A stretch of DNA of 64,000 nucleotides. Source: Glaciecola blandensis. Lineage in GTDB: Bacteria > Pseudomonadota > Gammaproteobacteria > Enterobacterales > Alteromonadaceae. This document shows positions 36,057 through 44,988 of the stretch, in pieces. Numbering within the stretch: the first letter of the stretch is position 1; every line of letters starts with the position of its first letter. The stretch spans positions 868,001 through 932,000 of the forward strand of contig NZ_JAVRIE010000001.1 of NCBI RefSeq assembly GCF_031846165.1, read 5' to 3'. A model generated the notes under the pieces. That model searched no databases. It was given only the letters and a program-made list of their open reading frames with translations, and had not been told where the DNA came from. The position numbers were made by a program, and so were the translations under genes.

Positions 36057-36815
36057 TTATGCTGGATTCTCTACGTCAACAAATTCGACACTGATTTCAG
36101 TATTCGCCTCGATATACTCGCCAAGCGCTTTCACGCCATAACGTTCGGTGGCATGGTGGCCCGCCGCAAAGTAATGTACGCCTAATTCCCTCGCCAAATG
36201 AGTAGTTTGTTCTGATATTTCACCGGAAATAAATGCGTCAACATTTAGTTCAGCAGCTTGTTCAATGTAGTTTTGGCCGCCGCCGGTGCACCACGCAACG
36301 GTGCTGATTAGATCTCGCCCCTGTGCCTCAATATGCATTGGTTCGCGTTTCAAACTTTTATTTATTAACTCACTGAAGTTCAAGAGAGTAATAGGATTAG
36401 CTAATTCTCCCTGCATAATAATTCCATACGGTTTAACTTCTGGATGCGCTTCAATATTCACTAAACCTAGCTGTTGACCAAGTTGGGCATTGTTCCCTAA
36501 CTGGGGATGAACATCGATGGGAAGATGATAGGCAACTAAATTAATACCATTATCCAATAGTGCTTTAATGCGGCGCATCTTGATACCTGTGATACGCTGA
36601 TCTTCTCCCTTCCAGAAATAGCCATGATGCACCAGTAAACAATCAGCTTGGCGTTTAATAGCCTCATCAATCAGGGCTTGTGATGCTGTTACACCTGTTA
36701 CGATCTTGGTAATTTCGTCGCTTGCTTCAACTTGCAAACCGTTCGGGCAATAGTCATTTATCGTTCGACTTTGCAGTATTTCTTCTAAAAACGCTAAAAA
36801 ATCTTGTTTTTTCAC
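36057..36815 (-). CDS. Nif3-like dinuclear metal centre protein (YbgI family)
   Basis: 252 residues from a GTG start at 36815 (VKKQDFLAFLEEIL), preceded by GGAG at 10 nt; the frame extends 7 codons upstream. Metal-binding segments: NDYCPNGLQVE, LLVHHGYFWKGED, YHLPIDVHPQLGNNAQL, and near the end SGEISEQTTHLARELG and FAAGHHATERYGVKALGE. It forms hexameric rings with a two-metal site. YbgI has been linked to GTP cyclohydrolase-type activity, but the role is unsettled. Confidence 0.9.
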   Translation of the reverse strand: MKKQDFLAFLEEILQSRTINDYCPNGLQVEASDEITKIVTGVTASQALIDEAIKRQADCLLVHHGYFWKGEDQRITGIKMRRIKALLDNGINLVAYHLPIDVHPQLGNNAQLGQQLGLVNIEAHPEVKPYGIIMQGELANPITLLNFSELINKSLKREPMHIEAQGRDLISTVAWCTGGGQNYIEQAAELNVDAFISGEISEQTTHLARELGVHYFAAGHHATERYGVKALGEYIEANTEISVEFVDVENPA

Positions 36816-36918
36816 TATAAAAAGGCTCCAAATCACTCAAATTAGACATTTGAAATAAAAAAGGTTTACACTGTCACTAGTTTAACATCAACATAACAAA
36901 AAGGGTTCATAAGAACGT

Positions 36919-37299
36919 ATGAGCAAATTAGACAAAGACAGCGTCTTAGCTAAATTTACAGCTGCATATGAAGCGGCAAATGGAAAGGCACCAACGATTG
37001 AAGCAAAAGGTGGTTGGTATAGTGTCGATGGCGGCAAAAACGTTCGTTTAGCACAGCTAGACGAAATGGCTGATAGTATGGGCAGTGCCCCTGCGAAGAA
37101 GCCTGCTAAAGCGGCCAAAGCAGAGAAACCAGCGAAAGCGGAAAAACCTGCTAAAGCAGCAAAAGAAGAGAAGCCTACCGCTAAGCCTAAAGCGAAAGCT
37201 AAGCCTAAAGCTAAAAAGCCTGCATCATCTTTTTCTGTAAAAGACTTTTACACGCAACAGATTAAAGAAGTTAACCCTGGGGCGAAAGCACCGCGTTAA
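36919..37299 (+). CDS. Lys/Ala-rich basic protein with small N-terminal domain (histone H1-like tail)
   Basis: 126 residues. Residues 1-55 form a compact, probably folded part (KFTAAYEAANGKAP, GGWYSVDGGKNVRLAQLDEM). Residues 57-103 are a low-complexity Ala/Lys/Pro stretch of KPAKAAKAEKPAKA type, like bacterial histone H1-like tails. A short C-terminal part (SFSVKDFYTQQIKEVNPG) follows. DNA or RNA binding is inferred from charge only. A strong terminator follows. Confidence 0.8.
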   Translation: MSKLDKDSVLAKFTAAYEAANGKAPTIEAKGGWYSVDGGKNVRLAQLDEMADSMGSAPAKKPAKAAKAEKPAKAEKPAKAAKEEKPTAKPKAKAKPKAKKPASSFSVKDFYTQQIKEVNPGAKAPR

Positions 37300-37315
37300 T
37301 TAAAAAGTTGTGTAG

Positions 37316-37353
37316 AAAAAAGCGGCCTCTAATTAAAGAGAGCCGCTTTTTTT
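37316..37353 (+). terminator. Rho-independent terminator after the basic-protein gene
   Basis: AAAAAAGCGGC-CTCT pairs with AGAG-GCCGCTTTTTT (one bulged A), loop AATTAA. The A-run also allows use by the convergent sohB transcript. Confidence 0.85.
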
Positions 37354-37382
37354 ATATCGACTAGCCTTTACACAAACCTAGA

Positions 37383-38411
37383 TTATTTATACAACTTATT
37401 CCCTGCATCGACTAAACGCATGAAGGTCTGCTCTATTGCCTGATAGGCGCCAAAACCAAGCTTTTGGGCGAGCGACTTTTTGGTTGCATAGGATATTTTA
37501 TACAGACGCTTGCTTTCATTCGCAGTCATTAAAAAGTCATCTGAAGTTTGCAGTACATCGACAAGGCCAAGATCTTTAGCACGTTGTCCATACCAGTATT
37601 CACCCGTTGCTACTTTATCAATATCCAGTTCAGGGCGATGCTGCTGAACAAAATCCTTGAACATTAGGTGCACATCTTCAATTTCCGCCTGAAACTTTTC
37701 TCTGCCAGCATCAGTGTTTTCACCAAACATTGTCAAGGTGCGTTTAAAATCACCTGCTGTGTGTTGTTCAAATTCAATATCGTTTTTCTTTAATACTTTA
37801 TTAAAGTTCGGCAGTTGCGCAATAACGCCTATTGAACCGATAATTGCAAATGGCGCAGACAAAATAGTATCAGCGACACATGCCATCATGTAGCCACCAC
37901 TTGCCGCAACCTTATCTACGCTCACCGTCAGTTTGATGTTCTTATCTTTAATTCGTTGCAACTGTGAGGCTGCGAGGCCGTAGCCATGCACAACCCCACC
38001 ACCACTTTCAACGTTGACTAGCACTTCATCTTTTTCTGTGGCGACACACAAAATTGCTGTAATTTCTTCTCTCAGCGTATCGACTTCTTGTGCGTTCATA
38101 GAGCCTGAGAAATTAAGAACAAACAAATTATTCTTTTCAGGCTCATCTTCTTTTTTATTTTTACTCTTTTTCTTTTGTGCTTGTTTTTCTTCTTTTTCAC
38201 GCTTTTTTAGCGCGTCTTTATCTAGCAATACTTGTTGTGCATCTCTTTTGATATCGTCGTAATGCTCCGACAAAGATTCAAACTCAAGATTACCGTTGCT
38301 TTGTTTTTGTTTTGTTGCCAATCCCGCAATCAAGCCAATAACGATTGCAATAGACACCACTAGGGTGACCGCTTTAGCCAAAAACAAACCATATTCAAAT
38401 AAAAATTCCAA
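37383..38411 (-). CDS. sohB: SohB, S49-family inner-membrane protease
   Basis: 342 residues. N-terminal membrane helix (about 7-31), a charged cytoplasm-like linker with a run of Lys/Glu (KKREKEEKQAQKKKSKNKK), then the SppA/ClpP-like fold: LVNVESGGGVVHGYGLA (written as VNVESGGGVVHGYG), nucleophile Ser in VDKVAASGGYMMACVAD, and IGSIGVIAQLPNF. The family degrades membrane peptides using a Ser/Lys dyad. Divergent from nothing; convergent with the basic-protein gene. Confidence 0.92.
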   Translation of the reverse strand: MEFLFEYGLFLAKAVTLVVSIAIVIGLIAGLATKQKQSNGNLEFESLSEHYDDIKRDAQQVLLDKDALKKREKEEKQAQKKKSKNKKEDEPEKNNLFVLNFSGSMNAQEVDTLREEITAILCVATEKDEVLVNVESGGGVVHGYGLAASQLQRIKDKNIKLTVSVDKVAASGGYMMACVADTILSAPFAIIGSIGVIAQLPNFNKVLKKNDIEFEQHTAGDFKRTLTMFGENTDAGREKFQAEIEDVHLMFKDFVQQHRPELDIDKVATGEYWYGQRAKDLGLVDVLQTSDDFLMTANESKRLYKISYATKKSLAQKLGFGAYQAIEQTFMRLVDAGNKLYK

Positions 38412-38483
38412 ACTTCGCTCCTATGAACAACTATCCAAATGATATTGATATCATCCCGTATTTTCAGCAGTAGATATCGGGGC

Positions 38484-38519
38484 AAATAAAAAAAATAAAA
38501 GGACCTTATAGGTCCTTTT
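38484..38519 (-). terminator. Terminator of the penicillin acylase gene
   Basis: AAAAGGACCT (38497-38506) and AGGTCCTTTT (38510-38519) pair with a 3-nt loop. On the minus strand the hairpin is followed by a T-rich tail (ATTTTTTTTATTT). Confidence 0.85.
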
Positions 38520-38567
38520 AAAATGCCATGCCGTTTATATCACATTACGAGATATATCGCGGTAACT

Positions 38568-41123
38568 TTATTCCATTGCTGCGTTTGATACCGTCATTTC
38601 CTTCACCAAATTAGCTGCAATATCAGCTTCAGTGAAGCGAAGTGGACGTAGTTGAGGTTGTTCGGAATACAGTTTGGTTTGATCGTCTGACTGCTCAGAT
38701 TCCGGATTATGAGATTGCGAATAACTCAACAAGCCTCGCGCCACAGGCCCATCTTCAGTGAAGTTAGCGATAAACATCCAAGAGCTTCCATAAGTAATAT
38801 GATAACCCTGACCTTCTGCGCTCAGTATCGAAGTTGAATCCATTAACGGATAGGTATGACGAGGCAATTCAGTCCCGTTATTTGATGTACGAGCATCAAA
38901 TACATTGAAACCACCCTCTACATTATGTGCACCACCCCACGGCAAGCGTTCACCACTTGCTTCGCCACTAGCTGTGCTTTTCTCAACAAATTGCACTTCA
39001 CCTAAGCTAGCGTCTAATGCAATGCCTGCGCGATTAATTTTATCCACCGCCGTAGCTAATTGAGTCAAGGTTGTATCATTATCTAAAAGACCATTCGGTG
39101 TGTTTAACACATCATTCACGTCATATTCGACAGCCCACTGTGGATCACGTCTAAATTGAAACGCAAATTCACGGAATAAATGAGCACCCACGCTCGCTTT
39201 ATTCATAGTGCCATCCCAAGCTGAGAGTGCATCGCAAGCATCACCAAGAGAAACCATCGTCCCGTTAACGTCGATACTTGACTCACGATTTGCTTGGCAA
39301 ATACTGATCAATTCATTGGCAATCGCTTCACCGAGATAATTGCGATTCCCCATCAGGGCTTCTTCAACTTCCATCATATTGAACTTAGCATCAGAACCCG
39401 CTGCGTCGGCTAACAGCTTGTGCGCCATTCTTGAACGCAGTGACTGTTGGTTGCCAACCTGTCCGTATAAAGGAGAAACGCCTGTGATCGGATTATCAAA
39501 ATTCGTTAGCCAGAAGCTATCGTTCGAGTTTTGCACATAATCAGTACCTTCATACTTCGGTGCATTTTCATAAGGAACAGGACCGTCAAAATCAAATGCA
39601 CTAATAAAGCCTGGCAAAACAGTGAAACCAGCCAAGGCTTTGGTTCCGATTAAGACTGGATTTGTTGCTAACTCATTCAACGCTGTTGCCCCTAATCCTG
39701 GCACGGTTGAATCATCAATATAGAAAACTTCACCCGATTTAGAAGCAGCCATTGTGTTATTAAAAATTACACCATCATAATCTTTAAAAGCCTGTTTGAA
39801 CTCTTCCATATTGCTAGACAAGTTCATCGCTAACCAATGATCGATAACATCGTAATTAGGTAAGTTAGCATCTTTTATAGCAAACGCATTACCACTGCCC
39901 CAGTCAAAGTTGCCGGGCACGACAATCATAGGGCCATAGTTTGTGTAGTAACTTGTTTTTTCTAGCTCAATGGTTACACCAGGACCAATAGCAACTTCAA
40001 TTTGCATATCACGCTCGAAGATTGTCCGTCTATTTCCGTCGACTTTATGCGTTAGGTTACTCGGATCATTTTCATCCAGCGCCAATTGGTATACAACAAA
40101 ATGCTCAGCAGTCGAAAAAGTATGTGTCCATGCCATATTTTCATTAAAGCCAATGTTCACTGCACCAGGCAAGCCCATTAAAGAGCCTCCCATCACATTC
40201 AAATGCCCAGGAATTGTTGTATGGAACTGCCAGAAACGAAGATTGCCGGTATGCGGAAAATGCGGATTCCCCAATACCATACCCATTCCATTTTCTGTCA
40301 TATCAGAGCCAAGTCCCCAACCGTTTGAGCCCATTTCTTGAGGGTTTCGTTCAGGTAATGTAACTTCTGGCGATATTTTAAATGGCAATTTACTGTTAGC
40401 TGAACTTTGGTTCTCACCAGTAACGCTTGCCGTTACAGGGCGAGGAAGCGGATTTTCTCCTGGAGGTGCGGCAATAAACATGGGACCCAAGAAGTTCGCT
40501 GCGCCAGGTAACAGTGCAACCCCTAGTGAATAGGTTAATAGATCCACACCATCAATCTCTTCTACCCAAGGTTGGTTTGCACAACTCGGATCAATGTTCG
40601 CTACGCCCGTATCTCGAAGGTATTGGTTATAGCCTTGAGTATATCCACTCAGCATCGCGCGACTGTTTTTGCTCAAGCTAGCAAAATTTTGTTCAGCCTG
40701 CTCTCTAATGCCAACGGTTAAGAAACCAAAATCATTTATCAGATGTTCTGAATCGCCCGAACCTGGCACTCTGTCGGGTCCTAAATATTTTGCTCGCTCT
40801 GAATTATATTTGATGATTTGATCAGCTAATATACATAGATTGTCTTGTGCAAATGCATATCCAACACCGAATGACATACTTTCTAGGTTATCTGCAGTCA
40901 CGTGAGGAACACCATAGTCCGTCCACCTGATATTTGCTTCGAGAACACCATCAGTATCAAATGAGGGTAATGCTGGCGGTGTGACAGGTGCTTCAGGCGG
41001 TGCTGGAGGTAATGGTGGCTGAACATCGGTGAATTGATTATCTTTATCACCACATGCTGATAGCCCAGCGATGATCGAAACTAGCAGGGCCGAACTTTTT
41101 AAAGTTCTGAGTCTACAAAACAT
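38568..41123 (-). CDS. Penicillin acylase-family lipoprotein (Ntn hydrolase, acylase type)
   Basis: 851 residues. Lipoprotein signal with lipobox LSAC (Cys24), a Pro-rich linker (about 33-53), then the alpha-chain (RWTDYGVPHVTADNLESMSF). The processing site is G265/S266 in MGSNGWGLG: Ser266 becomes the N-terminal nucleophile of the beta chain after self-cleavage. VLGNPHFPHTG and NIGFNENMAWTHT are family motifs. Related enzymes hydrolyse amides such as N-acyl homoserine lactones, aculeacin or beta-lactams; the substrate here is unknown. Terminator downstream; AT-rich dyad upstream. Confidence 0.9.
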   Translation of the reverse strand: MFCRLRTLKSSALLVSIIAGLSACGDKDNQFTDVQPPLPPAPPEAPVTPPALPSFDTDGVLEANIRWTDYGVPHVTADNLESMSFGVGYAFAQDNLCILADQIIKYNSERAKYLGPDRVPGSGDSEHLINDFGFLTVGIREQAEQNFASLSKNSRAMLSGYTQGYNQYLRDTGVANIDPSCANQPWVEEIDGVDLLTYSLGVALLPGAANFLGPMFIAAPPGENPLPRPVTASVTGENQSSANSKLPFKISPEVTLPERNPQEMGSNGWGLGSDMTENGMGMVLGNPHFPHTGNLRFWQFHTTIPGHLNVMGGSLMGLPGAVNIGFNENMAWTHTFSTAEHFVVYQLALDENDPSNLTHKVDGNRRTIFERDMQIEVAIGPGVTIELEKTSYYTNYGPMIVVPGNFDWGSGNAFAIKDANLPNYDVIDHWLAMNLSSNMEEFKQAFKDYDGVIFNNTMAASKSGEVFYIDDSTVPGLGATALNELATNPVLIGTKALAGFTVLPGFISAFDFDGPVPYENAPKYEGTDYVQNSNDSFWLTNFDNPITGVSPLYGQVGNQQSLRSRMAHKLLADAAGSDAKFNMMEVEEALMGNRNYLGEAIANELISICQANRESSIDVNGTMVSLGDACDALSAWDGTMNKASVGAHLFREFAFQFRRDPQWAVEYDVNDVLNTPNGLLDNDTTLTQLATAVDKINRAGIALDASLGEVQFVEKSTASGEASGERLPWGGAHNVEGGFNVFDARTSNNGTELPRHTYPLMDSTSILSAEGQGYHITYGSSWMFIANFTEDGPVARGLLSYSQSHNPESEQSDDQTKLYSEQPQLRPLRFTEADIAANLVKEMTVSNAAME

Positions 41124-41182
41124 AATTTTTATCCTTGTTATTCTTATTTGTCCTTAATCATAGTACTAAAATTAACTTTTTG

Positions 41183-41212
41183 TTAACAATAATTTAAGTG
41201 AATTATTGTTAA
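41183..41212. repeat. AT-rich perfect 12-bp dyad upstream of the acylase gene
   Basis: TTAACAATAATT (41183-41194) and AATTATTGTTAA (41201-41212) with 6 nt between. It lies 60 bp upstream of the acylase ATG, in its promoter region, and after the lipase terminator. Possible operator; no regulator can be named. Confidence 0.4.
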
Positions 41213-41257
41213 TCAGTGTTCATACATGTGAACAGCACTTCTCTATATTGCAGGCAC

Positions 41258-41286
41258 AAAAAAGCCAGCATTAAGCTGGCTTTTCA
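41258..41286 (-). terminator. Terminator of the lipase lipoprotein gene
   Basis: GCCAGC (41264-41269) pairs with GCTGGC (41275-41280), loop ATTAA; the minus strand continues into TTTTTTG. Confidence 0.85.
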
Positions 41287-41305
41287 TTGTTGCTTTTTGA
41301 CTAGT

Positions 41306-43903
41306 TTAGTTAGCTACAACGTCTTCGTTGGTTACAACAATCGCCGTTGCACCAGACGCTACGTAACTCGCGACTTGTCGCTGCATCTCTGTGGTAACAG
41401 CTGGGCTGCTTGCAGGGCTTAAACTGCTTGCATGTGCACCTTGATTGAAGAACACAACACCGCTTTGTGGCGACGTTCCTGCAGTTGTCGTTGATACTTG
41501 TGGTAGTCCCATAATATCAACTAACGCTTGTTGACCTGCTAAAGGTAAAGCAGTAGTCACAGGAATAACTTGATCAGGTAGGTTTGTTTCACCACCATCG
41601 CCAATCACTGTCATCATGTGCACTGGTGTATTAGCAGCCAGTGTCTCAAAGTAGTTAATTGGGTCAGATGAATCAATCACTGTTTGAGCTGCAAAAGCGA
41701 ATTGAGCAAACAAAGCATTTGCCGTTGCTAACTGCTCTGGGCTAATAGCACCAAGGAAGATACCAACGCCTTCTGTTAAGTCAGCTTCAGATACTGCCAC
41801 GCTACCGTAACGGTCAATTAAGAACGCTTGGAACTCAGGTGAACCTTGAGACAACAACAAACCTTTTACCAATGGTCCAAAGGCCGCAGATTCAAGGAGG
41901 AAGTTAGCTGTACCACCACCTGGTGATTCCAAAGATGCCGCTTGGACTGCAAATAAACCGTCAAAGGCCGCTAAAGGACCTTCAAAGCCAGTGTTCGCAA
42001 CTGATGCAAAGTTACCACCAGTAATCGCACCTAACGACACACCGAACACAGATACGTTAGACGTATCGATATCAACAGACTGTGTCGCTGTCGCGTCGAC
42101 TACCGCGTTTAGACCTAAACGTAAACCGAGTAAATCCGAGACGCTTTGACGTAAGTTATCACGTCCAGTTGGTAAGCTACCTAGGTTCAGATAGTGAGTC
42201 GCGCTAACCGTTGTTGCGTTTAAATCATCAACGCCGTCACCGTTCAAATCAAAACCACGGCTACCGTGAATAGGTTGGTCAATTGCAAATGTAGCAAAAC
42301 CAGCTAAAGATAATGCACCCGTAATTGCGAGCATATCTTCCTTCTGCGAAGTAATGCCGTGAGCAAGCATCACTACAGGCCAACCTGCTTCAGGTTTCTC
42401 TAAGGTAATACCAAGTGCACCAGCAACCATCGGGTTTGGAACAGTGATTTGTACATCGAGTGTTTCATTGCCTTCATTTCCACCAGTAGCTTGAGGTACT
42501 GGAGAGAACTTAGTTAAGTTGCGATCTCGGTCAAGTAATTCACCGTTAACTCTCACATCAGCAAGACCGACAGCAGCACATAATGCAGCGTTAGGACCGG
42601 GTTCTGCTGTAGGTAACACAGATGCAGCGTTAGCTAGTACGATCCCGCTATCACAAGCCGCTGTCCAGAATGTATTAACAGGAGCCAGTGGGTTAGTCGC
42701 TGAAGGCACACCAGAGTAATAAGGCAATGAAATATTACCTTCAAAGCGGTCTGCTGCGCAGAATGGACCCACTTGAGTTAACACGCCGGTTGCTACTTGT
42801 GCTGCAAAGTCGTTAACTTGCGGAACTGGACTACCGAAACCACCGCCAGCACCATTCAACAAACCCGAACATGTCGTGAATGAAGAAAAGTCAGATGCAT
42901 TGATTGCTGGAATAATCGGTGCTGCTTCAGGTGGTAACTGTGAAATACCCACTTGCACTGCACCATCGACTAAAGCCTGAGACACCAAACCTAAAAACTC
43001 CATAGTGTTTGGTTGTGTAGCCACGTCTCTTGCTACTATAGCAGGAAGTGCTTGACCAGCAGTTGGGTCGCCGGCGGCTGCTCTTTGAGCAAACTCAGAC
43101 ACCATTAATTGTTTGACAGTATCAAGCACGTTAGACACTGACTGTGTCGTAAATGCCGATACATAAGTAACATTGTCAGTGTTTACGCTAGCAGCACGTA
43201 AAGAATCTAAGTGCAGGTTGATAAGCGTCTGTAAAGATAACTGTGACTCTGTTGCTAATGGTCTAGTGTTAATATCTTGCTTTACTAAGTCCCATGTTGT
43301 CGAGCCCTGTACTCCTTTACCTGATGAATCTTTCAAATCATCAGTCATCACCAATAGATAACCTTGAGCAGGCTTCAATGGACGAAGTGGAATGACGGTT
43401 ACAGTATTGTTATCAACCGGACGAACAATATAGTCTTGACCGAATACGAGTTTATCACCCACTTTACAGCCGGCACTTGGAATAGGAATAGCCGCACAAT
43501 CAGGATCGTTTTGGTTCAAACCCAATGTCGCTTCATATAAGTGTATGCCTTGGCTTAAGGTGGATTCATCCAAACTAGTGTTTGGTGGTGTAACAACATC
43601 GATAACAAACGGTTGAGTCGTTGACCATCCATCAAGGACGTTTAATGCATTTTGCGGATCAGAAAAATCACTTGGGTCAGCTACTGGGATGTTTAAGGTA
43701 TAATCGAAGAAACCATCATCCCCTGGTAGCATTAGTAAGTCATTGGGAATATTTAAATTCCCTGCTGCCGGATCAAACACAACTCGAGAAAACGGTGTTT
43801 GTGCCGGTGCGTCTTCCTTGATGTCGCTTAGGCTATCGCCGCCGCCACAACCACTTAGGCCTAATGCAGCTAAAACACTAGCGCTAATTAACAATTTATT
43901 CAT
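41306..43903 (-). CDS. VolA-like extracellular lipase lipoprotein
   Basis: 865 residues. Lipobox LGLSGCGGGDS (Cys19) with a Gly/Asp-rich start that may direct surface display. The N-terminal domain (FDPAAGNLNIPNDLLM, GWSTTQPFVIDV) is the virulence-factor lipase N-terminal type found in VolA and Pla-1/cef lipases. The alpha/beta-hydrolase part has VVMLAHGITSQKEDMLAI and nucleophile elbow GVSLG (Ser about residue 622), plus a calcium-like DLNGDGVDDLN loop. Family members are surface lysophospholipases used for lipid scavenging. Its neighbour is the acylase lipoprotein on the same strand, each with its own terminator. Confidence 0.88.
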   Translation of the reverse strand: MNKLLISASVLAALGLSGCGGGDSLSDIKEDAPAQTPFSRVVFDPAAGNLNIPNDLLMLPGDDGFFDYTLNIPVADPSDFSDPQNALNVLDGWSTTQPFVIDVVTPPNTSLDESTLSQGIHLYEATLGLNQNDPDCAAIPIPSAGCKVGDKLVFGQDYIVRPVDNNTVTVIPLRPLKPAQGYLLVMTDDLKDSSGKGVQGSTTWDLVKQDINTRPLATESQLSLQTLINLHLDSLRAASVNTDNVTYVSAFTTQSVSNVLDTVKQLMVSEFAQRAAAGDPTAGQALPAIVARDVATQPNTMEFLGLVSQALVDGAVQVGISQLPPEAAPIIPAINASDFSSFTTCSGLLNGAGGGFGSPVPQVNDFAAQVATGVLTQVGPFCAADRFEGNISLPYYSGVPSATNPLAPVNTFWTAACDSGIVLANAASVLPTAEPGPNAALCAAVGLADVRVNGELLDRDRNLTKFSPVPQATGGNEGNETLDVQITVPNPMVAGALGITLEKPEAGWPVVMLAHGITSQKEDMLAITGALSLAGFATFAIDQPIHGSRGFDLNGDGVDDLNATTVSATHYLNLGSLPTGRDNLRQSVSDLLGLRLGLNAVVDATATQSVDIDTSNVSVFGVSLGAITGGNFASVANTGFEGPLAAFDGLFAVQAASLESPGGGTANFLLESAAFGPLVKGLLLSQGSPEFQAFLIDRYGSVAVSEADLTEGVGIFLGAISPEQLATANALFAQFAFAAQTVIDSSDPINYFETLAANTPVHMMTVIGDGGETNLPDQVIPVTTALPLAGQQALVDIMGLPQVSTTTAGTSPQSGVVFFNQGAHASSLSPASSPAVTTEMQRQVASYVASGATAIVVTNEDVVAN

Positions 43904-44171
43904 TCTTTCTCCCCACTCGCTTGCAGATAATATTTATCCACCACATTTTTACTTTTTATTAACGTGATGGTATTGCGGATAGTCTAACAAGTATGACCAG
44001 TTATAATAATCTTAATAGTATTGGCTTTACATTAACTTTGCAAAGGTTTGTTAACCATTTGTAATGAAAAAAACAAATATCTAATAATTTCTCACCAAAA
44101 TCTTTAGCATCAGAGACTATTACGCTAACATTGCGCTTTTTGATTAGCGACACTACAAGGCTCAAGAAACA

Positions 44172-44924
44172 ATGCATTCTCACTTACAATATGTAGCGCC
44201 TAAAAACGCTTTACGCAACAAAGTTATTCTTGTTACCGGTGCAGGTGATGGGATAGGAAAAGAAGCGGCTATTTCTTATGCAAAACTGGGCGCTGAAGTT
44301 ATTCTGTTGGGCAAAACCGTTGAGAAGTTGGAAGCAACTTATGATCAAATCATCGCTGACGGTGGTGTGCAACCCACTATCGTCCCCATAGACTTTGCAG
44401 GTGCAACACCCAAAAATTATACCGATATGGCTGCCAGTATAGAGGGACAGTTCAAAAAGCTTGATGTGGTACTTTTTAATGCCAGTGTATTAGGTAATTT
44501 AAGTCCTTTTTCAGAAATAACAGAAAAGGAATTTACCGAGGTGATGCAGGTAAATTTGAATAGTCAGTTCTTTATGGTCCAAGCGTTACTGCCACTATTA
44601 AGGAAAACTGAACAGGCATCGGTTATTTTCACGACATCATCAGTGGGTAGCCAAGGTCGCGCTTATTGGGGAACTTATAGTATTTCAAAGTTTGCTACGG
44701 AAGGAATGATGCAGGTTCTTGCTGACGAACATAAGAATACGCATGTACGCTTTAATTGCATCAACCCGGGCGGCACAAGAACGAACATGCGCGCAAAAGC
44801 GTTTCCAGGTGAAAAAGCGAGTAGCTTGTTGACGCCGGCGGACATTATGCCAACGTATCACTACCTTGCCGCGAACGACAGTGCGGGTATCAACAATGAG
44901 ACTCTGAGTTGCCAACCAAAATAA
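44172..44924 (+). CDS. yciK: Short-chain dehydrogenase YciK
   Basis: 250 residues. It matches E. coli YciK along its length: cofactor motif VTGAGDGIGKEAAISYAKLG, NASVLGNLSPF, catalytic Ser and YSISK (TSSVGSQGRAYWGTYSISK), and NCINPGGTRTNMRA. An NAD(P)H oxidoreductase of unknown substrate. A hairpin terminator separates it from the convergent glnS. Confidence 0.93.
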   Translation: MHSHLQYVAPKNALRNKVILVTGAGDGIGKEAAISYAKLGAEVILLGKTVEKLEATYDQIIADGGVQPTIVPIDFAGATPKNYTDMAASIEGQFKKLDVVLFNASVLGNLSPFSEITEKEFTEVMQVNLNSQFFMVQALLPLLRKTEQASVIFTTSSVGSQGRAYWGTYSISKFATEGMMQVLADEHKNTHVRFNCINPGGTRTNMRAKAFPGEKASSLLTPADIMPTYHYLAANDSAGINNETLSCQPK

Positions 44925-44940
44925 TAACGTAGCCAAATAA

Positions 44941-44980
44941 AAAAGCTCTGCCTTTATACATAAAAAGCAGAGCTTGGTTT
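44941..44980. terminator. Hairpin between convergent yciK and glnS
   Basis: AGCTCTGC (44944-44951) pairs with GCAGAGCT (44967-44974) around 15 nt. The preceding A-run gives a good T-tail for the glnS (minus) direction; the plus side has TTGGTTTG. Confidence 0.75.
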
Positions 44981-44988
44981 GTTAGCAA

